64,000 bases of DNA from Cunninghamia lanceolata. Taxonomy: Eukaryota; Streptophyta; Pinopsida; Cupressales; Cupressaceae. Under the pieces are notes generated by a model. The model saw only the letters and a list, made by a program, of their open reading frames with translations, ran no database searches and was not told the DNA's origin. The DNA lies in contig BSBN01001251.1 in assembly GCA_027924645.1 (NCBI GenBank), positions 2,294,001 through 2,358,000 of the forward strand, given 5' to 3'. The number at the start of each line of letters is the position of its first letter. Positions within the stretch are counted from its first letter, which is position 1. Of this stretch, positions 33,694-45,934 are shown one piece after another. Made by a program: the position numbers and the translations under genes.

Positions 33694-34526
33694 CAAGGTG
33701 CAGTCACAAACTGCATGTTGTCTTCATTCTTTTCCTTTGAAGATTCACATCTATCATGTGTAGTCATGGACTGTCCTGGCAAAGCATGGATTGGTTTTCT
33801 TCTCCTTTCATGAAAGTGTCAAAGATACATATGGATCAGTGATCAAACTTCAACTAATTTCAGTAAATTTACAATTTCAATTTGTTTTCTTTTAAATTTC
33901 ATAAATCATCATCACAACTACAAATATTGACAAATGATAAGTAGAATACAGAGTAATATGCAAAATTTTCGTAGATAACTAAACATCTTAGCATATTTGA
34001 TCAAATTGCATGTAGCACTACAAATATCATGCAAATATTTGGAAATAATGGCAAATAACATGAAAATATCAGCTTGTAGGCACAATATTTAGAAGAATTT
34101 AAGTGTAGAAGTGAAGAATAGGTAAATTTGAGATAGTTTCAAAACAACAAGAATAAACTTTAAAGATAACCTTAAATATTGATAAATTGTGAAAAAATTG
34201 TGCAAAGTTAGGATATATTCATGCAAATGTCTGCATATCCTAACTAGAGACAGTAGGATTTAACACAATTCATTGAGATGCATACAAAGAATGTACACAA
34301 GATAAATAATTTGGACATGATTTCTTCAAATCAAGATGTAAGGCCCCTGAATGATTAACAACATTATCACATCAAACCATTGAATGAATGTCAGAAGGGC
34401 ATATCCTGACTATCAGAGAATTGAGATCATAAATTCATCTTGAGTTTATTGTATCTTCCAAGATGATAAAGGGTTGTTGTGTATAAACTTTTATCTGTGT
34501 TAATATGACTAACAGGTGTATCTACA
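33694..34526 (+). repeat. Truncated 3' LTR of element B (833 bp)
   Basis: Aligns with 31,574-32,406 of the 5' LTR, for example CTTCATTCTTTTCCTTTGAA and GGACATGATTT...CAAATCAAGATG, ending GGTGTATCTACA. It lacks the TATA box and the whole ORF region. The junction with gag at about 33,690-33,694 shares only a few bases with the lost LTR sequence (AAGGTGCA versus GAGGTGCA). Confidence 0.85.
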
Positions 34527-34531
34527 AGTAT

Positions 34532-35729
34532 CTAGTATGCAGGTACAAAAGATGCACCCATCCAACTCATTTGGATGGTCCCTATTCCCTGAGCTTACTA
34601 AATCCAAGAGCAATACACTTGCTAAGAATAATCTGAGAAACATCATATCTCATGCAAAAATCATCAATCAAAAAACCAACTACAATCATTTTTGCCCATC
34701 CTTCAAATTTTATCCAACATCATCCAACTGATTCATACCTTAATGGATATATCATTCCTATAATAGACAAAATCTATCATCTTATCAAATCAACACTTAT
34801 CTTGGCAAGAGATACAATGGCTATTTGTTTGGTTTGTTGGTCTTTTTTATTATTGATTTTTATCTTATGTCTCATTCTAAGGATCATTCCAAAGCTACCT
34901 TGATCTCACTATATCATGGTATGTGGCTGAAAACAACTAGAAGGGGCATGGTCATTGTTTTGTATGTTGTGCTTGTGGGTTGGTCTCATTACTCCAAGTC
35001 TAGTATTCATATCTTCAAGATGTAGGGTTAGATCTAGAATATTGTTCCCCTTTTACATCTAAGGTTCATCATACCTTTTATGTACTAAGGACTTATGCTA
35101 TGAGTTACCTTCCCTCATCTAGGCAGGATTGTACTACCTTGGGCATGCATGGGATCATCCTATTGTTTGTGGGTCTAGTCCATGCAAATAAGGATATATA
35201 TCATTACCTTGGTATTTTATACCTTGGTTAGAATATCCCCTTTTTCTATAATAAATCTAGGATTGCTCTCAAAAATATCAACACAATACCTTATCCCAAA
35301 TCTACCCTCATCCTCCATCCATCAAAATCATCACCTAGGCTTTGCATTGTGAAAAAGACTTAACCAACCCAATCCCTTAATCAATTCCATCCCCTACCAT
35401 CCCACAACTACCCTAATCAATCTAACAAACTCCTATCCCCCTCTATAACCATTCCAACAAAGTCCCTCTAACAATGCGGTGTCTAGTGACCTAGTACCGA
35501 CCATCCCCAAACTTATCCCGACCATCCCCAAACCTTTCCCAACCATCCCTAAATCTCTCCCCACCATACCTAAACCTATCCTAACCATTTCCCAACCTAG
35601 CCTAACCATCCCCCAAACCTCCCAACCCTATCTCCCATGGTTCTAAGCATCATAATGTATCATAGCAAACGATCACCATCCTACATACACAACATCATCA
35701 TTAGCATAAATCACTACATCATTGCATAT
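34532..35729 (+). other. Continuation of the element 1 post-pol region
   Basis: Resumes element 1 after element B. No credible gene is present; the 60-83-codon frames here look like chance. At 35,497-35,631 there is a degenerate tandem array. It ends at the CATTA target duplication of element 2. I see no 3' LTR of element 1 here. Confidence 0.55.
35497..35631 (+). repeat. Degenerate C-rich tandem array
   Basis: About six imperfect units of 22-24 bp of the form CCATCCCCAAACCTTTCCCAA, with varying C and T positions. It is not telomeric in unit or register. Confidence 0.6.
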
Positions 35730-35734
35730 CATTA

Positions 35735-35888
35735 TGTATATGAGAAAATTTAGATAAATGCAAGATAAAAAAAACCAATAAAAATTACCTTTTTACCCAA
35801 ACTTTGTTGAACACCTCAATTGATACATGCAAGATTGATCGATGTAGATGATCGAATGTTGATTGCCCATAATCGCAGCATAACGTTG
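35735..35888 (-). repeat. 3' LTR remnant of element 2 (154 bp)
   Basis: Matches 57,406-57,559 closely (GAGAAAATTTAGATAAATGC versus GAGAAAATTTGGATAAATGT, then TACCTTTTTACCCAAACTTT in both). Similarity ends after AACGTTG. The outer end is intact, so the target duplication can be read, but the remaining ~0.7-0.95 kb of LTR is missing. Confidence 0.8.
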
Positions 35889-38422
35889 GTTGGACAAACA
35901 CGACTAGATTGTCAACATGAAAGTGGTTGGTCAAGGAAGAAAGATAAGGAAATGGATAGAAGAAAGGATGATGCGTTATGCTGCAATGAAAGTGAGCAAT
36001 CATGATGTTTGATATAGAACTAGACGTTATGCACCAGGGTATGAGGACCAAGGTGATGATGTGTCTTGTGCCCTAGTGTAATACAACCTTGTCTAATGCA
36101 TGAGGAAGAAAACTTAGAGCATTTAAAGTCCTAATGCACAAAAGATATGATGTGACCTTAGATGCAAAGGATAATGCAAAAAGTTATTCCAACATACACA
36201 AGATATGAATATTAGCTGGAATGATACAGATGTGATACAAATGCAAGATAAAAAAGATAACACACACAAGCAAGCAAGCAAGCATGCACAAATGATACAA
36301 AAACAAACAAGGTATTGCCCCTGTCAAGCTATAAGCCAATGATTAATTGTTCATTGATTGATTGATGATGATAGTGTTGTCATTGAGGGGAACGATATAT
36401 CCCTAGATCAACACAAGGATGTGAGAACGATATATCCCATTGATGATAATGATTGATTGATTGATTTGGTTTACAACAAGATTAGGATCAAGACCAAGAA
36501 TGTGATTGGATAATTTGATAAGATTGGTTAACTTGATTAGTATGGATAAAGGGTGGCTTGCATTTGGATCTATTACTTGGATTGAGATTGACTGGAAGAA
36601 GTGATGGATAATTGATTTGAAGAAGTGGTCGATTGGAAGAATTGTTTTGAAAGATTGATGAATTGATGAAGATAGATGATAGAAGAAGATGAGAGATGGA
36701 AGAAAGAGAAGATGATAGGGGGGTGGAAGAATGAATCATTAGTGCTTGAGTACTGAATACTTCCTTCGTATTCCAGACTGCCTACATACCCATATCCACA
36801 GGATCAAAGCACCATATGATTATGATGAGACATGATGAATATGTAGTTTTGGGTGTTTATTGATGATGTGGGAGATAGATGATGGAAGAAGAAAGTGATG
36901 AATGAAGAGAAAGAAGATCAGAGGAAAGATGAAAGGTAGAGGAGGGGTATCGTCTTATGCCTGAATTTGGATATTTCCTTCATACACCAGACTACCTACA
37001 TACCCTGTATCCACAAGATCAAGGCATTTAACAATAAAGATGATATGTAGTTTTGATTTGTGTTTTGATGATGTAATATGATATGGATAATTGATAAAGA
37101 GGATTGATGTGATTTGATGCAGTGATGATTGAATTGGATCATATTGGAATGAATGTATGTGATGAAGTGATGGTTTGACTTTATTGTTTGGATTTTTTCG
37201 TTGGCTATTTGATGTTTTTGTATATTTTTTTCAGGACATTTTATGATTTTTTGGATTTTTTGATATGATTTTGAATGTCAATGGATGTACAATTTTGATA
37301 GCCTTAGTGCTAAATACCAATGACAAGGGAAAACCAAGTCTAGGTGCAAAGGATTGGATGAATGGATAGATAAATGGATACACGATAGGAAATGGAATGG
37401 ATGACTCATGATAAATGGATAGATACAAAGATAGGCTAAAGTGGATGTATGTATGCATAAGAGAAAGGATGTGATCTCAAAAGGCTATGTCACATAGGAA
37501 TAACATTGCCCCATTCTAGATAGTATGCTTAGGATTTTTCATGACAACACTTATGACAATAGGACTTATGATAGGATTAGGCTTATGACAATGGGATGAT
37601 GATAGGATTATAGGATGGATTGGAAGGGATGAGGTATATCAAGATATATCTAGGCATGTTTCAACATTTTACCCCTGATCTTTATCAAGATTAAAAGGAG
37701 GTAGGGAGGATGAATGGATGCAATGGGATAGGTGTATTTATGTGGAATGGATAAGGATGGTAGGAAATGGTATGGGAAGATAGGTTGAAAATGATATGGT
37801 GGATGAGACAAGGTGCTCCCAAGTGTAGGTGACATAGAAGATCAACTTACACATGATGCCTATTTGCCAGGTTTTCATCATGGTACTTATCCAAGGCGCC
37901 TATTTACTAGGTTTTCATCGTTGGATGAAGGGATTTCTCTTTACTTTTATTATTTTTTATTTTTTTTTGAAATACTTTTTTGACTTTTTGATGGGACAGG
38001 TGGATATGAATAGAAAGGACTCAAGTGTCTAGTGCCATGAAAGTGATAGTCCCATTAGAGAGTGATGTTGTCACATGGACCATGTCAAGTGCGCTCATAG
38101 ATGTCGATAAGGGAGATTGCATGAAAGTGAAATGGAATATGTAGATAGCGGATTATGGAGAGAATGATAGTGGATTATGTAAGACTTATGGATGAAGGGC
38201 TTATGCATAAGCATGGACCATAGGGATAGGATGGGGAAGATATGTAGGATAATAGATGAAGGATGGGGAGATGTAGGTATGTGGAAATGTTGTGGGATGG
38301 AAGGGAATCATGACAAATGGTTGCACACACCATGATAAACATTGAAGCTTTTGATGAGAAGGTGGTGTAGGAAGCAATGGGGATGTTTGCTTAGGAGATG
38401 GGTGATTTAGGCATTTTGGTAC
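35889..38422 (-). other. Non-coding 3' region of element 2
   Basis: GA- and AT-rich sequence with many simple repeats: (CAAG)4 at about 36,267-36,283, GATTGATTGATT near 36,352 and 36,452, and GGATAGATAAATGGATA-type tracts at 37,360-37,430. A 55-59-bp unit occurs twice (36,759-36,813 and 36,971-37,029) and matches 24,977-25,041 of element 1 inverted. GTACTTATCCAAGGCGCC at about 37,881 matches the post-pol region of element 1. No credible gene is seen. Confidence 0.6.
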
Positions 38423-38956
38423 CTACATAGACTTAGCATTTTTATGGCTTTTAATTTTGATGTGGGATGAATGAATTTGAGACTTTAGAATGGAATGGGG
38501 TGTTTGGATGGAAGATGATGGTTGGGATTTTTGAGAGGTGGATGCCTCATTTGACTTGATGGCCTTTTGCTTAGGGACCCAAACCATTTTAGTTTTTGAC
38601 TTGGCTTGTAGAGGTATGGGCTTGGGTATATGTAGCTTTTGTGCAACTTTTGAGGCAATTACTTGTTTCTTGGGGACCCACACCTTTTTCATTTTTGCTT
38701 TGAGGTGGGTGGGTGTATGCAGCTTTAGGGATGGATTTTTCTGTAATTATTTACTTTTGCATCCTAAGGCATGAGGATCCTTAGGATTTTTTGCTTTATA
38801 GGTAGAGGCATCCAAATTTTCATTTTTGAATCCCATGGGGTGAGTGGAAGGAGTGGAAGCTTTATGTTTACCTAATGTGTGCATTGGTTGGTAACGATTG
38901 GGATTTTTAGAAGATTTATGGATGGATGGATAAGGTGTTGGAAGTAGTGGAGGTAG
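38423..38956 (-). pseudogene. ORF fragment of element 2 downstream of the element C insertion
   Basis: Read on the minus strand this continues the element 2 coding region cut by element C. The open part (38,692-38,423) is Lys/Ser-rich and contains a duplicated short motif, KKVWVPKKQ and KMVWVPKQK. I do not recognise a domain. Upstream, 38,693-38,956, the frame is broken. VWVPK-like repeats occur in some plant retroelement proteins, but I make no assignment. Confidence 0.5.
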
Positions 38957-40220
38957 ATTCGTGTTGTGTGGTTACACAAAATGCCCCATTTTGCCTTGAC
39001 AAAATAGGGACCCAACTTTTCTTTCTATTTTGGTTTGTTTGTTTTCTGCTTTGGGCGGTTTGGTAAAATCATTCATGCATGTAGCCTTGTAAGAGGGTGG
39101 ATTTGTCACTATGATGAAGTCAGTTGCCAAAGTTAGTAGTTCCCATTATTAACCTCATGGTTGGAAAGTACACAAAATTCCAAGCAGGTTTGCCTTTTAG
39201 ATCACCCCAAAATTGTCTAAGGGAAGAGAGTTATGTTGAGTTGAAGTTTGGTCAAACCTGATATCCCACGCAGAGGGGGTCATATTTCAAACATCAATCA
39301 TATTAGATAAGATTACCTTGATATAGGATTATCACCTGATAATCACCCAATGTGCGATGTACGGATGTCAAATTTAAGTAAGAGCCGGTATCTACCTGTC
39401 AAAAGACTTCAGTTGTCTCGCAGGGGGTCATATTGTTAACATCAGTCATCTTACAAATATCACCCTCTTCGCAAATATCACCCTATGTCAATATGATGGT
39501 GACATCATCCAAGTCCAATGAATGAAGGAAATCACGCTGATGATGACGTCATCGTTCCATTTATCCGTGGGGAGGTATATATCTGATGTCCGTCATATTC
39601 TTTAATATGACGATGACGTCATTAAAACATAATAATTAAATGATGTCATCAACATAATGATGTCACCCTAATCTTATCCAGAGGGTCATTTTATCCAGGG
39701 GGTCATATTTTTGAATAGCCCCTGATCTTAGTTTTGTGACCCGATAGACACATGGTCAAACGTTGACCATATCACCCGATCCTTTGCATTCAGTTATTCC
39801 ACTCAAAAGCGGAGGGTCATTTTATTCGGGGGGTCATATTTTGAATATCCCCTAATATTTTAAAGATCCCCCCTTTTCACATTAAATGCAATTAAATGCG
39901 GTAGATGAATTCCCGCCAATTACAAATGCAAATTGAACACTTGGCAACATCTACGGATTCCCTGCAGATGATCAACAGATTTGATCAAGACAACGCATTT
40001 TTACCCTAATTTTTCCTATTGATCTTCTTTAAAGGTAAAATTCAAAGGTCAGTTTCATTTACCTTGTGATAAATCAAGAAATTATAGAGCCCCGAAGTCA
40101 AACCCTTAAACAACTACCTGTCAACAGATTGGATCCTTCAACATAACAGAACAGGTGATTTTAAGCGTTTATAGTCCTTCTCCGTAATCAATCATCTAAT
40201 CCAAAAGAAAGCATTGTCAG

Positions 40221-40419
40221 GTAAGTAATTGTAAACCATGTTATTGTCATTTTCTGTATTTTCAGGTAGAGTATTGGTTTTTACTACGGTTTGGCTTTGT
40301 GGTAGTACGTATAATGGTAAATTGAAGAATAATATATGGAGTATACATGATAGAAGTACATGATGTGGTAGAAATGCATGTGGACACTGTAGGGTAAAAC
40401 ATATCATGTTTATTGCAAG
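40221..40419 (+). other. Putative 5'-UTR intron of the LTR ORF (copy C)
   Basis: The donor TCAG/GTAAGTAATTG is close to the plant consensus. The acceptor TTTATTGCAAG ends at 40,419. Length 199 nt, five bases before the ATG at 40,425. The acceptor is AAG where copies A and B have CAG and TAG. Confidence 0.5.
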
Positions 40420-40424
40420 AATCC

Positions 40425-43400
40425 ATGGTAGATCTCAGGAGAAATAGGTCTAAGGCAGATTTCCTCAAACCCATGTTTGTATAGCCTGAGGGGGTGCAGT
40501 TCAAGTACGAAGTTATTGGTGATACACACCAAGGGGATACGGACCTAGCAATATGGTTGACAAGATTGCACAATGATAAGGATAATCCCATTCTGGATGG
40601 GGTGTATGTCTCAGGTATGTGGCATGCAGCTAGTTTTTCGTATGCTATGGATGCTCCTGAGATGGTAGTAGAGTGTGCAAGGAATTACAACCTTGAAACC
40701 AGATGGGTAGAGAAACATGGGAGGATATACACAGACTTCTCAGTCAGGGGTATTACCGCCACTTTCAATTTGCCAGTTGGGAAGAAGGTAGTGAGTGTGG
40801 ACCTGCGTAAATTGGAAACAGAGTATAACAATAACAAGAAAAATACAAGGAAGAGGATATACTAATGGAGATCAAAGAGTAGTACATATGACGCCTCAAC
40901 CAAACTACCCATGCATCTGTACAAGTTTGATTTTGATGATGAGTACCAATATATGATTACTCTACTGAGTAGGATGACTGGCAGGCCTCATGCTGGAAAT
41001 TTTGAGAACTAGATGTTTGGGATCATCCAGATGGTCTTGTATGCAGACAATTGGCCCCTATGGGCTAAGATCATTAGTGACGCATTGGATGAGGGAATGA
41101 GGAACCTGGGAGGACAAGCATGTTTATTTTACATGACTTCATATGTGGTGTACTCCTGCGCATATAAAGGAACTTTTGATGCTTTGAAGACAGTGGGTAA
41201 GGCTAGTGGTGATGCTGATGATGCGCACATATGGGATCATTATCCCCAATTGCAAAGGAAGGTGTACCTCCTAGACTACAAACTGGTAAATGATGCATTC
41301 TCCATGCATCTGGTCAGAACTATGGAGGAGGATAGGACTAAAAGGCTGAGCAAGGAAGCTCAAGAAATTATTTATCAACATGGAGCCTGGTTTATCTAGT
41401 TTTCCACTTTCTCATATATTAGGATTGAAGGATTTGAGGGACAGCCTCTTATGTTGCCAAGATACCCCACTGATGGGGTCGTCTTGATGGAATTTGTCAG
41501 GCAGGTATCCACAATAGTTGAAGCCTACAAGGCACAGAAGAAGATACCTCTAGTTTTATTTCTAGTATCCATGGGTTGGTATATGATTCAGAGAGTATAA
41601 AGCATGTCATCAGGGGGTTAAAACTAATGTATTTATAGCCATTTCCCCTAGCCAGATCATATGATCCTTATGGTAGGATGTAGAAGATACTAGAAAAACC
41701 AATACATCAAAAGCCTCTAGAAGACTTCTGGATCGATTATGATGATGAGGCTGAGGTGAGAAGAAGGAAATATCAGCAACTCACCTTGAATCAAATCAAA
41801 ACCTTTGACTACATCCCAGTGCCAGCACAACTGCATAAGGATGATGGGAAAATATGTCAAATGAATATGAGGACAAAAAGGTGTATAATGACACCATATT
41901 ATCCCCAAATCTTACACGACAAGAAGATATATCCTTAGATCAGCTGACAAATGGGGTGATCCAGCTAACCCAGGCCTGGGTAGATGAAGAGATATCCAGA
42001 TTAAATAAAAGGGGTGATTCCCTTACAGTTGATACCAAGAAGAAGAGGCAGGAGGTGTCTGATGAGGAATATGATGATTTCCTCACTGAAAAGAGAAAAT
42101 CCAATGGGGAAAGATTGCCTACAGAAAAAACAAAGGAGAATCCCCCCTAAAGGTAAAAAGGGTGAATATGAACCAAAGGGGGTGATAATCGAGAGGATTG
42201 CCACTATGGCTATAGGTATATCTACATTAGCTCAGGCATCTACATCATCTACACAACCTCTAATGGAAAAATCCAAGACTAAAATATTTTTGAAGCCTAC
42301 TGTTGAAGCTACCTCGATGCAGGTAGAAGGCCAGACCTTGTAGCATGAGGTGGAAGAGGGAATCCCTTTGGAAGAAGAATAGTTAAATAAGGAACCTGAA
42401 GGTGATAACTTGTTGATAGCCAGCAAAAAGAGGAGGGGGATGTCACTGATGTCACCACCTACGAAACAAAGAATGGCCATGAGGGGGGATATCCGTGCTG
42501 ACCCCATCATTTTGAGAGGAGCCAATGGTGAAGTTTTCAGGAAGGAACTACAACATGATGTTCCTATTCCCACCATAATTAAATTCAAAACTGAGAAAGT
42601 GGAAGAGCAGACGAGAGAAATGTTTAAAACAAGTTAGGGTGTTCCTTTCTCTTTAGATGATACAGTAGATTTGTTTGATGATGAGGTGGTTCAAAATGTG
42701 GCCGCTCAACAAATGGAAACTCTGGTTTCCAATACCTGAATGACCCCTCATGGAACCCCATTAGCTCAGATGGAGGTGGTGGAAGAAGTAAAGCACACAT
42801 AAATGAAACAAGGTAGCCCAAATAGGGCTTGACAATTTGGTTGAGCAGGTGACTAGCCTTGCAGCCATAGACTTAATGTATAGGGGTGATATAAGCCCAA
42901 GCAGGGAAAAAGGTGCACTTGAGGAACCAAAGAAGATTGGAGTGGTAGAGCATGCAGAAAAGGATAGCACTGATCCTGATCAGAGTCAGCATGGGACACT
43001 CACAGAACCAAAAATATCAGAAGTCCAACAGAAGAGTGGGGATAGTCAAGACATATCAGACACTGGTGTTGCTCAGACTCAGGGAGATTCAGGAGAAGTC
43101 CCAAGAATAGAAGATAAATCAGGTCAGGAGGACCCTAAGCCACAAGATATTAGTGCATCGGGTGGAGAACAGAAAATGACCCATGATCAGGGTGATCCTC
43201 AAGGGCAAACTACACAGACCTCCAAAGAGGTCAATATGCCACAGGATGAGAAAAATAATAAAGAAGGTGAAAATCTGAAGGAGGGAGTACAGGATGAAGC
43301 ATAGGATCAGAATGTGGAAATTCCACAGGATTCTCCTTTGCAGAAGGCAACCCCTCAATAGGAAGAACTCCAACAAGATCCCCCTCATGAGGTACTACAT

Positions 43401-44770
43401 GAGGAAGAACTCAAGAAGGTGCCTTCTCCACCAAGGATAGAAGCGAACGCTGGGGAGCAGGACACACATGATATTAACAAAGGCCACCAAGGATCTAGAG
43501 GTGATGTACCTCATTGGCTAGAAAAGGAAATAGGTATGGAACAAGTGTCAAAAATTCAAGAGTTTGATGTTTCTACCTTGTTCGCTAAGAAAATGATGAA
43601 ACCCAAGAGAAAGGCCAGATTAACATCTATCATAAATAGAGATCCTACCACAGGCAAAAGAACCACACAGATAGCACTTCCCACAGTTGAAAAGGAAAAA
43701 GGCAAAATTAGCCTAGAGGAATTCCAAATCACAAGTGTTGATCTGGGTTTTGCCAATGAAGACCAGGAAGGTCAAGAAGGGAAGGATATTATTGATTCTT
43801 TAACCTAAAGGGTGAAGAAGGAAAAAGAGAAGAATAAAGTACATAAGGAGCATATTGCTCAATTGCATTCTTTCATAAAAGGGTTAATTAACCCTAATAA
43901 TGCACTAATTGATCCTGTAGTCCCATTGACTGTCATATCATAGGAAGAGGTCACCAAATTGGACCTGATGAAACATGAGGCAATGGTGATGGAAAAATGG
44001 ATGTTTTTAGCTCTCATTAGAGCTGAAGATGTATTGAGAACCTCTCTATAGAGGTGGAATTCTTTGAGTAGCTTAAAGAAGAAGGTAGACAAAATGCAGA
44101 ATGATGCAGGAAGATGGTCATTCCAATTGGAAAAGGACCTAATTGCTCTGAGTGAAATGAATAGAATTGACTCACAAATTTTGATAAGCAATACAGTATT
44201 GGATAATAATACCGCCCTACTGACAAGTATATGGTATGAAGATATTAGGTTTGAGTGTGATGTCTTGAAGAAGTGCAGCGGAAAACTCAGGGATATTAGT
44301 GTTAAATTACATAGCATGATGGCATATGAAGCAGAAATCCTGGAGGCCTTGGAAGGGAAAATAGAGGGCAAAATTGAGAATCAGGAGGCAGACTTTACTA
44401 TTAAGGCTCTGCATGATAATTTTAAGTCAACAGCAGATGACCCTCTCACCCACTTGACAGAAGAGGTAATGAATAGAATTATGAGAATGAAGGTTAAAGT
44501 AGAAACATATAATGAGACATTAAACAACAGGAAAGGTAAGCTGGAAGCTTTCAAGGATAAATTCTAATCTCATAAACATGCAATAGCAAAAGCTAGAATA
44601 CAGGATGGGGGAGAGGTTGATAGAATAGTACAAGCATATGAACATATCAGGACAGAAGTAAAGGTCCACATACAAGAGGATTGTATCAGAGTGATAGTGA
44701 TGGTGAAAGTGATGAAGATGAAGAGAATGCTGAGCAAGAAGAAAATGAAGAAGAAGAACCTAAGGAGTGA
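40425..44770 (+). pseudogene. Unknown LTR-encoded protein, copy C (about 1,450 codons, broken)
   Basis: The best-preserved copy of the unknown protein. N-terminal landmarks: FKYEVIGDTHQGDTDLAIW, GMWHAASFSYAMDAPEMVVE, VEKHGRIYTDFSVRGITATF, YKFDFDDEYQYM, ISDALDEGMRNLGG, FYMTSYVVYSCAYKGTFDAL, HIWDHYPQLQRK, LVRTMEEDRTKRLSKEAQ, EGQPLMLPRYPT. VPIPTIIKFKTEKV follows at about 42,563. Then comes an acidic Gln/Asp-rich region, PHWLEKEI with KPKRKARLTS at about 43,520-43,625, and heptad-rich coiled-coil-like sequence (43,860-44,565). The end is acidic (SDEDEENAEQEENEEEEPKE), stop at 44,768-44,770. Stops at about 40,480, 40,863, 41,397 and 43,806 and several frameshifts disable it. Nuclear action is a guess from the basic patches. 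No enzyme motif is recognised. Confidence 0.78.
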
Positions 44771-44958
44771 ATGGAGATACATCACTAAGTGAAAATATGC
44801 ATGAGGTACTCATAAATATTGAGTCATATAGATGGTTGCCAGCTGGCAACCTATGCCACGAGAGAAGGTTGACTAAGTCATACGAGAGTTGTCAACCATT
44901 GATCTGAATTGATAAATCTTGACCGTTGGTCAATTGTAACTACCTCTTCACCTTATTC

Positions 44959-44967
44959 TATAAAAGG
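44959..44967 (+). promoter_or_regulatory. TATA box of 5' LTR C
   Basis: TATAAAAGG, about 190 bp downstream of the LTR ORF stop and about 950 bp before the LTR end. Repeated in the 3' LTR at 51,476-51,484. Confidence 0.7.
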
Positions 44968-45916
44968 TGTAGGGGTGCAATCTTTTAGTCATTTGAAACT
45001 TAATTGAAATCTGATTACTGAAGAATTAGGGACTTATTTCAAAGTTATTGTGAACATACATGTTTTGCATACTTAATGAAAGAGAAGCTAGTTTGATTAC
45101 AAATCATTGTAAATCTTGAGTAATCTGTGATTGAAATCTGGATATATGCATTGATTAGCTGCGTCCCTTGGAGTGCTTTTCATCCTGCATGCATTGTTTT
45201 CATTCTTAGTTCCTTTGAAGTTAGCATCAACCATATCTAGTTGTGGAACAACTTGGTGACCTATGGTTTGATTTCTTCTCTCCATGAATGTATCTTGTGT
45301 GTATGTGATTCAATAACTAAAGGTTCACTAAAAGTAGAAGTATTCTTTTAAATTTCTTTGAATTTCATTATAGATCATCTCCATAATTGCAAATAACATA
45401 CAATCAAAAGCAAATAAAACATGAATTATGTAGATATCCCGTAGGCAATTGAAAATATAGAGCATATTTTGAGTGAAAGCATGTCAAATTGATAAATATC
45501 GTGCAAATTCAGATAAATATCCATGAAATGCACATAAATATCCACTTATAGACACATCATTTAAATAAATATGCAGTGTAGAAGGAGTAAGTTCATAATG
45601 ATCAATGATCAGAAGAATTGATCAAACTTACAAATATCTCAGCAATCTTTGAAAATAGAGTAGAATTGACATATCTGTGGAGTGAATTTATAGAATACAG
45701 TGCAATACTGATCACCTAAATGAATGTAAGGCCCCTTGAAATGGAAAATAGCATGTCACATCAACCTTTGAGTAACATCAGACGATCATGACCTGATCAA
45801 CGAAGACTTGGAGTCATCAACTTAACTTAAGTTGATCGTACTTTACAAGATAATAAAGGTTTATTGTGCAAATTTTTATGCATGTTGTTATGACTAAAAA
45901 TCATCATCAACATAAA

Positions 45917-45934
45917 TTGGCACTAGAAGGAGGG
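45917..45934 (+). other. Primer-binding site of element C
   Basis: TTGGCACTAGAAGGAGGG, four bases after the LTR end. One base different from element B. Confidence 0.75.

Larger units (their letters stand above)
25042..34526 (+). mobile_element. Element B, TGTTG-family LTR retrotransposon with internal deletion (9,485 bp)
   Basis: Bounded by perfect 5-bp target duplications AGTAT (25,037-25,041 and 34,527-34,531). It consists of a complete 7.4-kb 5' LTR (25,042-32,406), primer-binding site, a broken gag remnant (32,904-33,693) and only the last 833 bp of the 3' LTR. Pol and the first ~6.5 kb of the 3' LTR are deleted. Removing it restores GAAGGAAGTATCTAGTATGC, which matches the uninterrupted related sequence in element 2 on the minus strand (GAAGGAAGTATTCAGTACTC, about 36,751-36,772). 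Confidence 0.9.
38962..45912 (+). repeat. 5' LTR of element C (6,951 bp) with embedded ORF
   Basis: It starts TGTTGTGTGGTTAC and ends TCATCATCAACA, four bases before the primer-binding site. Length agrees within 2 bp with solo LTR A. It contains TGACGTCA at 39,544-39,551 and 39,614-39,621, GGGGGTCATATTTT-like repeats at 39,286-39,850, AAATTATAGAGC at 40,079-40,090, a putative intron (40,221-40,419), the ORF (40,425-44,770) and TATAAAAGG (44,959-44,967). Confidence 0.88.

Noticed and set aside
35497..35631. Interstitial telomere repeat
   Set aside because: The unit is 22-24 bp and lacks the TTTAGGG/CCCTAAA register.
36267..36283. CRISPR-like or functional repeat
   Set aside because: A plain (CAAG)n microsatellite of four units.
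43859..44371. 170-codon minus-strand ORF
   Set aside because: Antisense of the coiled-coil-like part of LTR ORF copy C, which is conserved in A and B in the sense frame.
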